Assembly: GCA_037440405.1 (NCBI GenBank)
Contig: JBBIUE010000018.1
Span: 1-64,000, forward strand
Source: JANMGV01 sp037440405
GTDB lineage: Bacteria > Planctomycetota > Planctomycetia > Pirellulales > Pirellulaceae
Direction: 5' to 3'
DNA length: 64,000 nt
Shown here: positions 9,316 to 18,081 of the stretch, one piece after another
Layout: every line of letters begins with the position of its first letter
Numbering within the stretch: the stretch's first letter is position 1
The notes under the pieces: generated by a model
Seen by the model: only the letters and a program-made list of their open reading frames with translations
Told to the model about the DNA's origin: nothing
The model's database searches: none
Made by a program: the position numbers and the translations under genes

Positions 9316-11826
9316 ATGGATGCCGCCGATGCGAATCGATCCAATCATGCACGATGGAATCGAGTCGTCCTGTGTGTCTTGCTGCTCCTGAGTTGCGTTT
9401 CTTGCAAGCGTGCCTGGTACACTAGCCGAGCTGATCGCGACTCGTATCGCTTGATCATGTCTCGCCAGTCGGATGCTCGTTGGGCAATCCCGCCCCGTGC
9501 AGTCGAACCACCTCGAGGTTCGCGGATGCAGATTCCCGCCAACCTCAATTGCGCTCCGAAACCGCCCGATGATCCGCAGGCTCGGCCCTTGATGTATTGT
9601 CCGGATGGGCACGACAATTCCAGGTATTGGTCCAAGATACCAACCGCTTTCTCGATCGAGTCGAAGGACTGGATCGACTATCTGCCCCGGGATGAGCATG
9701 GAGTCGTTCTCGTGAACCAGCGAGTCGCGATGGATTTAGCTTTGTTGCATTCACGCGATTATCAGACCCAGTTTGAATTGGTTTACTTGAATGCGCTTGG
9801 GTTGACATCCAATGAATTCGACTTTGCACTGCAGTGGTTCGGAGGACCGGGGACTCAATTCACAAGTACCGGCGATGACCTCGGTGGCAATCGCTTGCTT
9901 CAAACGAATCATCGGCTTGGATTTGGCAGACGATTGGCAGGTGGTGGTCAAATCGCGACCAGTATTTTGAACAGCTTTTTCTGGGACTTCGGAACCAACA
10001 GTGTTCAGGGAAGTGGAGGGCAAATTGTAACCACGTTTACACAACCGCTTCTGCGCGGGGCCTTTCGCCACGTGCGACTGGAGACGTTGACGCAAGCCGA
10101 AAGGGATCTTCTCTATCAAGTTCGCGATTTCGCTCGCTTTCGACGTCGATTCTATTTCGACATCACGTCCGAGTACCTGAGTTTGCTAACTCAAGTTCAG
10201 TCGATACGCAATGCGCAGGCCAATCTTGAAAGCCTGAGACAGAATTTGATCGAACATCAAGTCATGCTCTCACTGAAAATGGTCGCTCAGATTCAGGTCG
10301 ATCAGGTCTTTCAGGATTACCAAAGTGGACGTGCGGCACTCTTGAATGCCGAGCAGCAGCTAGCTACCTCCCTGGACCAGTTTCGATTCCAATTGGGCTT
10401 GCCGGCTTGGGTGGAAGTCAAGATCGACGAGTCACTATTGCAGCCGTTCGAGCTACTGGATCCAAGACTACAAGCTCTTCAGAACCGCACGCAAGTTCTC
10501 TATCAAGACCTAATGCAGTACCTTCCTCCCAACGCAGCGCCTCGCAGCGTTTGGGAAGCGTTCTTCGACCGCTACTGTCAATTGCAGGACGACGTCAAAG
10601 TGATCCTACCAGAGCTGCAAACCGAACTCGAACGTTGGAGGAGCCGCATCCTGGCTAGCAACCTGGAGCTACTCGATGAAGATGATCGGATTGAACTCAC
10701 GCAACAGAAGCTGCTCCTCGAGCGATTACAACGAGAACGGGAAGAAATCGAAAAGGAAGTTGCCTCCGGAGATGATTCGCAAACCAAGTTGCGAACAACC
10801 ATTTCAGAAACGCTGGAATTCACGATTACGCCGGAACTTCCCACCGACGACTCGAATTTGAATCTAACACTGAGCGCCGACTCGCCCAATCTCCGAGCCT
10901 GGAACGAAATGCGGATCGCACTGGGACGCAAACTGAGGGAGACCGTCGCAAACATGGCAATTCTGCAGACGCAGGTTCGGCTGCACTTGATCGATTTAGA
11001 ACCTGTGCGAGTTGAGGAACGATCGGCCGTCCTGTTTGCGCAGCAGAATCGTCTGGACCAGATGAATCGGCAAGCTCAGGTCATGGACGCTTTCCGCAAG
11101 ATCGAAGTTGCGGCGGACTTGCTGGAAAGCGAACTTGGGGTTACAGGCCAGATCGGCTTGGGAACCGATCCCAACAAAAACAATGCTTTCCGATTCGATT
11201 CCTCTGCGAATACCTATCGAGTCGGCGTTCAGTTCGATGGCCCACTGAATCGTCTCAATGAACGGAACATCTATCGAGCAACGCAAGTTGCCTATCAACA
11301 GGCTGTCCGATCGTACTCGGCTGGACGAGACGCAATCGCCAATGAAGTGCGACTGATCCTTCGACAGCTTCGTTTGCGAAAACTCAACTTTGAGATTGCT
11401 CGCCAACAACTCGTTGCAGCCACTCGCCAAGTGGATGAAGCCCAAATCAACCTCCGAACCGCATCGCAGTCGAGCACCAATCTGACGCGGGATTTGCTGC
11501 AAGCTTTGCAAGGCCAACTCAGTGCCAGAAACAACCTGATCGCCAACTGGATCGATTACAACATTTCCAAAACTCAGCTCTTCGTGGCTCTTGAGTTGCT
11601 TTATCTCGATGAGAATGGCGTTTGGTACAACGACGACATACCTATGGATCAACTCGAATCGATGATCCTGTCGGATGATTACTATCCCGACTTGCGGTTC
11701 GGTATCGCTGGTCTATTTCCAAGCGTCGAGGGAACACAAACGAATCGTGCATCTCCAGAGGAAGTCCTTCCGGCAGCAGAACCGGAACCATCAAGCATAC
11801 TGCCGGCCACTCCGTTTGAACCGTGA
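9316..11826 (+). CDS. TolC-family outer membrane efflux protein
   Basis: An 836-aa protein starting at ATG 9316, with GGAG eight bases upstream. The hydrophobic segment VVLCVLLLLSCVSCKR looks like a lipoprotein signal with the lipid-accepting cysteine in one of the two Cys positions. Long heptad-rich stretches follow, for example from TLTQAERDLLYQV (near residue 257) and again from RNIYRATQVAYQQAV (near 648). These are the two coiled-coil halves of outer-membrane efflux (OEP) proteins. A conserved-looking LRQLRLRKLNFEIARQQL lies near the second barrel. The middle (about 400-560) is an acidic, Leu/Glu-rich insertion that makes the protein nearly twice the usual 430-480 aa. No inner-membrane pump or adaptor gene is next to it, so the exported substrate is unknown. 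Confidence 0.8.
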   Translation: MDAADANRSNHARWNRVVLCVLLLLSCVSCKRAWYTSRADRDSYRLIMSRQSDARWAIPPRAVEPPRGSRMQIPANLNCAPKPPDDPQARPLMYCPDGHDNSRYWSKIPTAFSIESKDWIDYLPRDEHGVVLVNQRVAMDLALLHSRDYQTQFELVYLNALGLTSNEFDFALQWFGGPGTQFTSTGDDLGGNRLLQTNHRLGFGRRLAGGGQIATSILNSFFWDFGTNSVQGSGGQIVTTFTQPLLRGAFRHVRLETLTQAERDLLYQVRDFARFRRRFYFDITSEYLSLLTQVQSIRNAQANLESLRQNLIEHQVMLSLKMVAQIQVDQVFQDYQSGRAALLNAEQQLATSLDQFRFQLGLPAWVEVKIDESLLQPFELLDPRLQALQNRTQVLYQDLMQYLPPNAAPRSVWEAFFDRYCQLQDDVKVILPELQTELERWRSRILASNLELLDEDDRIELTQQKLLLERLQREREEIEKEVASGDDSQTKLRTTISETLEFTITPELPTDDSNLNLTLSADSPNLRAWNEMRIALGRKLRETVANMAILQTQVRLHLIDLEPVRVEERSAVLFAQQNRLDQMNRQAQVMDAFRKIEVAADLLESELGVTGQIGLGTDPNKNNAFRFDSSANTYRVGVQFDGPLNRLNERNIYRATQVAYQQAVRSYSAGRDAIANEVRLILRQLRLRKLNFEIARQQLVAATRQVDEAQINLRTASQSSTNLTRDLLQALQGQLSARNNLIANWIDYNISKTQLFVALELLYLDENGVWYNDDIPMDQLESMILSDDYYPDLRFGIAGLFPSVEGTQTNRASPEEVLPAAEPEPSSILPATPFEP

Positions 11827-11845
11827 TGTAACTGCTGACTAGTCT

Positions 11846-12118
11846 TTAAGACAACTCCTTGCGTTCAGTCAGTCGCAGATTCCATCTACTGAAGGTGATG
11901 GTGATTGCCTTGGCGAAGACCGGGGATGGCAACTCTCCGTCGGAATTTGGGAAAAGAAGTTCCGAATACTCCTGGAATCCTCGAACGTCAACCTGCCAGG
12001 GATCGTGAACAGAATTGGCAACGAGCAAAGGAACCCCGTTGCAAATCCGCAACACCGGTGAATACATCCGTTTCACATTGACATCGACCGGGTCGGATCG
12101 CGGAAACGCGGTTTGCAC
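11846..12118 (-). CDS. possible small protein of unknown function
   Basis: A minus-strand frame of 90 codons from GTG at 12118 has a normal amino-acid composition (alternating polar and hydrophobic stretches such as PVLRICNGVPLLVANSVHD and AITITFSRWNLRL). It lies in a 500-base gap between two genes. No domain is recognised, there is no ATG at the start and no clear ribosome-binding site. It may be a genuine short gene, the 3' part of a decayed gene (the frame stays open 12 codons upstream of the GTG), or chance. Confidence 0.3.
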   Translation of the reverse strand: MQTAFPRSDPVDVNVKRMYSPVLRICNGVPLLVANSVHDPWQVDVRGFQEYSELLFPNSDGELPSPVFAKAITITFSRWNLRLTERKELS

Positions 12119-12350
12119 TGCGGCGATTGCCGAGGCTCTGACTTTTCGATCGAATCACTCTGAAAGAAGAAAATGAAAAAATCTCGGGGGAATTTTGGTA
12201 ACAACCGGCTTTGAAAAGCGATCTCACATTAGACGCCCATTCGTTCAGAATCAGAGTCGAGTGGAATAGAACTTGCATGAACCTGATTTCGGCGACGAGT
12301 GTCACTTAAGCAAAGCGTATCCTGAAAGGAAAATTTCGAAGGTGACGACC

Positions 12351-12566
12351 ATGATTTCCAACGAATTCAACGCAAATAGCTCTGAAAACAGCTCGCTGGT
12401 TGGAACGTGGTATCACCTTGCAACCAAAGTTTCTGCCCGGTCGACCGAAGAACTGGAAAACTGGTTCGAAGACCGCTGTACGGACCTGGAACGCCGATTC
12501 CCTCAGTTCGTGACACCGAACTCGACCAAGGTTCGAAGGCGTTCCAACTGCGGTTCGCAAGGGTAG
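12351..12566 (+). CDS. possible small acidic protein, unknown function
   Basis: An open frame of 71 codons starts at ATG 12351. GAAGG lies 10-14 bases upstream of the ATG and could act as a ribosome-binding site. The product MISNEFNANSSENSSLVGTW... has an amphipathic, Glu-rich middle (RSTEELENWFEDRC) and a basic end. It resembles the short unnamed proteins annotated in Pirellula-type genomes, but no family is recognised. It stands alone between the possible gene at 11846-12118 and the UvrA paralogue. Confidence 0.4.
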   Translation: MISNEFNANSSENSSLVGTWYHLATKVSARSTEELENWFEDRCTDLERRFPQFVTPNSTKVRRRSNCGSQG

Positions 12567-12767
12567 TTGAACTGTCGCCCTGGGTTCATCAGATTCGGGC
12601 GAAAAGGTAGTCAGCAGCGCTAGCGAGAGATGATTCCAATCCGTGGGTTCTCAACTGCATCGCGACTCTGCCCCATAGCTACGGTATCACGGTCTTTTGA
12701 GGCTCGTTTCCATAAAAGAGGGTCGGCAATCATCTTGCCTGCGGGTAGCTGCACCAGCAAATGGCTG

Positions 12768-15449
12768 TCAGCGTGGCAGCGAATCTGCAAGAAGCGGTCG
12801 CAGACTTTTGCCAGTTGGGGTATCCAAGGTGGCTAGCTGATCGGGAGCACCCGAACCAATTATTTTTCCACCATGAACTCCTCCGCCAGGTCCAAGTTCA
12901 ATCAACCAATCACAGCTTCTTAAGACATCGAGGTTGTGCTCGATGATGATGACTGAATTTTGAGCACTCACCAATCGGAGTAGTATTCCAATAACGCGAC
13001 GAATGTCATCAAAATGAAGACCGGATGTCGGTTCGTCGAGAATATACAGCGTATGCGTCGATGAATTTGTCCCCAACTCGTTCGCCAACTTTAATCGTTG
13101 GCACTCGCCACCGCTTAGCGTTGTAGCAGACTGACCGAGGACAAGGTAACCGAGGCCAACTTCTTCCAACACGGCAAGCTTGCGGTGGATTCGGTCGAAG
13201 TTCTCAAAAAAAACCTTCGCTTCGGAGACCGTCATTTCGAGAACTTCTGCGATATTCCTGTTCTTGTACTGAACCTTGAGAGTCGCTGCATTGAATCGAC
13301 GTCCTGAACAGACCCCACATGGTGCAAAGGGGTTTTCCAAGTATCGATTGCGATGTTTCACAAACCCCTGTCCGTCACACTCCGAACAGCGGCCTGGACC
13401 GGCGTTGAAGGAAAAATGATTCTGGCGAAAACCGCGTTGTTTGGCGGCACGTGTTTCGGCGAATACCAATTGAATTTCATTCATCAGGTCGCAGTACGTC
13501 GCGGGAACGCTTTTGGGGGTTCGTCCGATCGGAGCGGCATCGACGACAACGAGACGTTGAATGGTCTCCCAACCTACTAAGCCTGAATAAGGCAAGCCGC
13601 TTTCCATCGCGAGACCAAGCTTATGCTGGAGCGCGGGAACGAGTGTGTCCAAAACAAGCGTGCTTTTGCCGCTTCCACTGACGCCTGCAATTCCGACGAG
13701 CAGCCTCAGTGGTATCGGGACAACGACCTGTTGAAGATTGTTTCCCGACGCACCGGACAGAGTTAACCAATCGTTCCTGCTCGGTAAGCGTAGCTCGCTG
13801 TGATCGCTCACATGCAGTTCATTTCGCAAGTACCGAGCCGTAAGCGAATTCGCGTTCGACATAACGTCCTTCGGATGACCCTGCGCTACGATCGTCCCTC
13901 CGCGCGGCCCAGCTCCCGGGCCAAGATCAATCAACCAGTCGGCAGCTTCCATTGTCCTTCGGTCATGTTCGACGACGACGAGTGTATTTCCAGCGTCGCG
14001 CAGCTTCCTGAGAATCGCCAGAAGATTCTCATGATCTGCTGCATGAAGGCCCATAGACGGCTCATCTAGTACATAGCACACATTGATCATGCCACTTCCC
14101 AGGGAGGCCGACAATCGCACGCGTTGCATTTCTCCGCCGCTGAGGCTCTGCGCGCTCCGACCCAAAGTTAAATATCCAACCCCCGAAGCTACAAGAAACT
14201 GCAATCGTGGAATAAGTTCATCCAGAATTGGTCTTGCTGCTGGGTGAGTGAGTTGCTCGGACCAGGACCGACATTGCTCGAGCAGCTTCTCGATCGGTTG
14301 CGATACTAAGTCATCAACTGCAATACCATCGATTTGAACCCAACCAGCTTCTTGACGCAGTCTGCGGCCCTGGCAATCAGGGCAGATAATCTTTTGAACG
14401 GCTCGCGATTTCTGAGCTCGTCGATTCGCCCTGGGTTGTTGAGCTTGGTTGCCTCGAGCATTGCCCGATGGCCGATGGTCATCGAGTTCCGACGGTGATG
14501 GCTCTGAGGGAACCAAACCGAGACCGCGGCAACGGGGACAGGCTCCGTGGGGACTGTTGAAATTAAAAAGTCGCGGTTCGCTTTCCAAAGGCTGGTAATT
14601 GCAAGATGCGCAGCGGCCTCGGATCGAGTAAAATTTCTCGATGGTCACTCCCTGATTCAAATGGTCTCGATCTTCGCACAGTACGACAACTTCTCCGCCG
14701 CTGATCTCCAATGCAAGGGCCAGGGCCTCCGCAGGGCGCGTGTCGGTAGGTTCTCGCACGATCCAGCGATCCACAACCACTTCCAAGTCATGCTCGATCG
14801 TCCGATCACAATCGAGAGAGTCGTCGACTTCGAACAAATGACGATCCAATCTGCCGCGCAACAGGCCAAGCGCACGAACGCGTTCCATGATGCTTCTCGC
14901 ATCGATGCGTTCCCGACGGGCAATCGGGGCGAGCAGAATCACTCGCGATTCGAGGGGCAGTTCGACCAAATGCTTCAAAATTTCTGTCTGAGAATGCGTC
15001 GACATGATTCGTTGGCAGCGTGGGCATATCGGTGTACCTGACTTCGCCAACAATAAGCGAACACAATCGTAGGTGTTCGAAAGGGTCCCAACTGTTTGCT
15101 GCGGTGTTGAAGGTCGAAGGCGTTGATCCAGGCATAGCATCGGTTGAATGCCTTGAATTCGATCAAATCTCAGGCGCGGCAGGTGATCCAGCCAGGAACG
15201 CGACTCTTCCGACAGAGTCTCCAAATACATCCTCAAACCAATCCCGTAGAGCGTGTCGAAGGCAAGCGAACTCTTACCGCTTCCGCTCACCCCTGTAATC
15301 ACCGTCATGCGGTTGCGAGGGATGCGCAGCTGGATATCTCGGAGGTTGTTCGTTCGGATACCATCAATCTCAATCCATCCCGACGACTTTTCCTCGCGCT
15401 GTGACATGATTTTATGCGCTCGTGGACAGGCCAGCGAGTCTTCGGTCAT
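12768..15449 (-). CDS. uvrA-like: UvrA-family excinuclease ATPase (paralogue)
   Basis: An 893-aa protein with the complete UvrA plan. It carries Walker A GVSGSGKSSLAFDTLYGIG, a first zinc module (CPRCQ), an insertion with VVVDRWIVREPTDTR, a second zinc module (CASCNY...CPRCRG), the ABC signature SLSGGEMQRVRL with Walker B CYVLDEPSMGLH, a second Walker A GVSGSGKSTLVLDTL, a zinc finger CSECDG...CGVCSG, and a second signature TLSGGECQRLKLANELG with LYILDEPTSGLH. UvrA finds bulky DNA lesions and hands them to UvrB. Against canonical UvrA the N-terminal DNA-contact segment differs (LETLSEESRSWLDHLPRLRF), so this is likely a divergent extra copy. The start is uncertain: ATG 15449 or ATG 15407; a longer frame would run into the dciA gene 113 bases upstream on the same strand. 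Confidence 0.85.
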   Translation of the reverse strand: MTEDSLACPRAHKIMSQREEKSSGWIEIDGIRTNNLRDIQLRIPRNRMTVITGVSGSGKSSLAFDTLYGIGLRMYLETLSEESRSWLDHLPRLRFDRIQGIQPMLCLDQRLRPSTPQQTVGTLSNTYDCVRLLLAKSGTPICPRCQRIMSTHSQTEILKHLVELPLESRVILLAPIARRERIDARSIMERVRALGLLRGRLDRHLFEVDDSLDCDRTIEHDLEVVVDRWIVREPTDTRPAEALALALEISGGEVVVLCEDRDHLNQGVTIEKFYSIRGRCASCNYQPLESEPRLFNFNSPHGACPRCRGLGLVPSEPSPSELDDHRPSGNARGNQAQQPRANRRAQKSRAVQKIICPDCQGRRLRQEAGWVQIDGIAVDDLVSQPIEKLLEQCRSWSEQLTHPAARPILDELIPRLQFLVASGVGYLTLGRSAQSLSGGEMQRVRLSASLGSGMINVCYVLDEPSMGLHAADHENLLAILRKLRDAGNTLVVVEHDRRTMEAADWLIDLGPGAGPRGGTIVAQGHPKDVMSNANSLTARYLRNELHVSDHSELRLPSRNDWLTLSGASGNNLQQVVVPIPLRLLVGIAGVSGSGKSTLVLDTLVPALQHKLGLAMESGLPYSGLVGWETIQRLVVVDAAPIGRTPKSVPATYCDLMNEIQLVFAETRAAKQRGFRQNHFSFNAGPGRCSECDGQGFVKHRNRYLENPFAPCGVCSGRRFNAATLKVQYKNRNIAEVLEMTVSEAKVFFENFDRIHRKLAVLEEVGLGYLVLGQSATTLSGGECQRLKLANELGTNSSTHTLYILDEPTSGLHFDDIRRVIGILLRLVSAQNSVIIIEHNLDVLRSCDWLIELGPGGGVHGGKIIGSGAPDQLATLDTPTGKSLRPLLADSLPR

Positions 15450-15561
15450 GATGAATCGGTTGCAAGTGCGCGAGGGCAGAGTGAATCGAGTTTGCGATTT
15501 CTTGCAGCTTGCCATGGAGCCCGAAGCTCGCCTGGACTGCCTGCGACGACATCCACATGAC

Positions 15562-15906
15562 TCAGAATACCTCAACCTTGAAGGTGAGATTCTGGATGTC
15601 GGTCATGCCGTTATCTCGGAGGGCAGTAATGATCGATCGCTTGCGAAGGTGAAATTCCTGCAATACAACGTGATTGCGGATCAAAACGAGCAAACTACCT
15701 CTTCGAAGATGACCCAGCCGTGAATCGGCGGCGAGTTTTTCGCCAACAATCTTTCTCCAAATTTCCTCTCTCAGATGATGGGCTTGCTCATGAGCAACAC
15801 CGTACTTGGCGAGGACTTGCTTGATCGGCTGACTAATCATGCGGGGCTTGTAACGGTCCGGCTGCGGTTTTGGGATCAAACTCAAATAGTATTCTTCATC
15901 GTCCAT
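15562..15906 (-). CDS. dciA: DciA-like helicase-loading protein (DUF721)
   Basis: A 114-aa DUF721/DciA protein. DciA loads the replicative helicase DnaB in bacteria that lack DnaC/DnaI. The typical pattern is visible: ISQPIKQVLAKYGVA near residue 25, EIWRKIVGEKLAADSRLGHLRRGSL (the W-x-x-I/V-V-G ... H ... R/K-G motif) at about 48-72, then VLIRNHVVLQEFHLRKRSII. The usual family pattern is 'L-x-V-x-V-x-S-x-x-W-x-x-E-L', so this copy is slightly unusual in having HVVLQEFHL. It is first in a two-gene minus-strand unit with the UvrA paralogue, which links replication start and repair. Confidence 0.82.
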   Translation of the reverse strand: MDDEEYYLSLIPKPQPDRYKPRMISQPIKQVLAKYGVAHEQAHHLREEIWRKIVGEKLAADSRLGHLRRGSLLVLIRNHVVLQEFHLRKRSIITALRDNGMTDIQNLTFKVEVF

Positions 15907-16135
15907 GGTTGGTCGCCTTTAACGTATGGAGTTGCCCGTTTCGATTGTCTTCAAGAGATGATCCACCAGCCGAGTGAATAAGAAAGGAATCAAGATCGAT
16001 TCGACGCTGATCGCGCTGCGGGAGTAACATTGATCGCGCGACTCCAATTCTGACGAAGTGCGTTTCGTGGGACGGTCGCCTTGAATATCTTCAATTTTGG
16101 AGCCGACGACATGCCAAGAGACCGTTGCCTTCGAA

Positions 16136-17629
16136 TTACTCAGCTAAAGTGCGTACAGATTTCGGGAACCGCTTCTCGAATCGCTCAGCAGACTGGAGCA
16201 AGGTCAGGAACTGGTCTACCAACTTCTCGTCATCGACGCCGCGAATCACGTAGACATCTTTATTCATTCGTTCCACTCGTGTCGGGACGGTCGGAGCAGT
16301 CCTCTCTGCATTCGGATCGTTCGGCTCGGATTCCTGTGACACAGACGTTTCCTCCAAGGTTACGGATCTCGTCCTGCGATTTTTAGGGCGAAGTGAACGC
16401 AAGTAGGCTTGTTCGAATTCCTCCGCATCTTGGATCGAATCCCAGGTAGTCACCCACAGAAGCACCAATTGTCCTTCGTTTGTTTCACAAACTTCATAGC
16501 GGTCGCCATTCCAACCTTCGGCTGCTTGACTCGATTTCGGTACGCCTCGGAGGAGGATGTCGATTTGCAATTCGCCCAAGCAGTTTCCGCCTAAGTGATT
16601 CCAGTCTGTTGGAAGCGAGTCCGCAAGTATTTGAATTTTGAATTCTTGAGGATACTCGGGATTTTCCAGGTACTTTTCGGGATGCAAAATTTGCTCGGTG
16701 CTCACCGGAGGTGATGAATAAGCTCGATGAACTTGGCGGAACCCATCAGCTCGGGTTAGGTGCAGGTTGAAGACCATGCCTTGAAGATAGGGAAAGACCA
16801 GCGTCTCGCGAAATATTCGCGGTGCGGTGCGAAAGGTCTTGCCTCCCGCGACGGGCATGAAGGTCTTCATCAACGACATCATCATCTTTGCGGTTTCCGG
16901 ATCCATCTCGGTCATTGCGCGCATGTCCCCTTCCTGACGGCCCATTTCGCCGAACATAACCAAGGTTGCATCACCTTCGACGAGCGCTGAGAACGCGAGC
17001 ATCATGTCGTCATCCTTCTCCACCAGTTCCTGCAAATCCTTGAGGCCGTAGAGCTGATCCTGCAACGCATGCGTCAGCTCATGAGCCAGTGTGATTTTTT
17101 GCTCTTCCTTGTCGAATCGGGAACGCGCACCTAGAAGCTTGGAAAAAAAGCCCGGTTCAGGACCATCATCTTCGCGAACCAATACCATTCTCTCGGTCTT
17201 GGGATCGTAAAATCCCCCAACTTCTTCCGTGAGCAGTTTGGTGTACGTTTCTTTGACATTCAAATCTGGCGGAATCAATCCAAAGATTTTGTAGCAAGCC
17301 TCCATCAGTCGGAGTTCTTCTTCCGTATATTCCTGCTCCATTTCGCGGAGCATCTCGACACCCAATTCGCTGCGGGTCATCAACGTCGGCTGGACCACAT
17401 GCACAAAGTCATCGCCGCGAATCTCCGAGACGATGGAGAGATAAGCTGTGGTGTAGCTTTCGACCGCCTTCAAGAAATCACCCGCATCGGCAAGTCGATC
17501 CCCGTCACGAATGATCCGTTCAGCGGCTGGAATGGCAAGTCGATCAGGTGGCTGGGCAAAACATGTTGTCGATAGGAGAAGCAATAAAGGCCAGCATCCT
17601 GAAAGGAATCGGGCAATTCGATACATCAT
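16136..17629 (-). CDS. secreted zinc-metallopeptidase-like protein
   Basis: A 497-aa protein with a signal peptide (MMYRIARFLSGCWPLLLLLS, cleavage likely after CFA). The central segment ITLAHELTHALQDQ holds an HEXXH zinc motif (H183, E184, H187). The segment ALVEGDATLVMFGE, about 30 residues later, provides a plausible third ligand (E219) as in gluzincin-type peptidases. The C-terminal part is an ordinary globular region followed by an acidic/threonine-rich linker (SVTLEETSVSQESEPNDP). Similar proteins of unknown role are widespread in planctomycetes. Substrate unknown. A second ATG six codons upstream (17647) is also possible. It is minus-strand and about 230 bases downstream of dciA's start, so it may be independently transcribed. 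Confidence 0.7.
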   Translation of the reverse strand: MMYRIARFLSGCWPLLLLLSTTCFAQPPDRLAIPAAERIIRDGDRLADAGDFLKAVESYTTAYLSIVSEIRGDDFVHVVQPTLMTRSELGVEMLREMEQEYTEEELRLMEACYKIFGLIPPDLNVKETYTKLLTEEVGGFYDPKTERMVLVREDDGPEPGFFSKLLGARSRFDKEEQKITLAHELTHALQDQLYGLKDLQELVEKDDDMMLAFSALVEGDATLVMFGEMGRQEGDMRAMTEMDPETAKMMMSLMKTFMPVAGGKTFRTAPRIFRETLVFPYLQGMVFNLHLTRADGFRQVHRAYSSPPVSTEQILHPEKYLENPEYPQEFKIQILADSLPTDWNHLGGNCLGELQIDILLRGVPKSSQAAEGWNGDRYEVCETNEGQLVLLWVTTWDSIQDAEEFEQAYLRSLRPKNRRTRSVTLEETSVSQESEPNDPNAERTAPTVPTRVERMNKDVYVIRGVDDEKLVDQFLTLLQSAERFEKRFPKSVRTLAE

Positions 17630-18081
17630 AAGTGGCTTTCCAAGCATTTTTGGCTTTTCAAGAAATCAAGACATCGTCTACGATTTTAGCACAGTCCGGT
17701 TGTCGCATGGAGATGTTTCTATGATTGGGTGATCCTGCAGGCAAATGGGAGTTGTAACTGCAATCCGCGCAAGCATTCCCTCGTTTTGATTGCGTGTGCG
17801 AAACTGAGCCTGATCCGTGCGTGGCAGCCGTTTGATAAGCCCTGCGCATGGGATTGGTAGGTATGGGATTGGTAGCATCAAGATTGCCCTTGCAGAAGGG
17901 GGCCGGACCCTCTTTAAGCAAAGGGGCCTCCCTTTCGCAAACGGAGCTTCGAGAGTTGGTGATGTCGATGTCATTGATGCAGCAAAGTCTCATTCAGGTA
18001 TCCGTATAAGCTCCACAGCGCCTAAGTTTGCCCGTATTCAACGATCAAGTTTCGCTGGTCTCATTTGGAGAGTTAACTTCC
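17630..18081. other. divergent intergenic region, nothing recognised
   Basis: About 450 bases between the HEXXH gene (minus) and the HerA-like ATPase gene (plus), so it should carry both promoters. No strong repeat or hairpin is visible apart from the duplicated ggtatgggattggtag-like words near 17858-17876. Confidence 0.4.
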
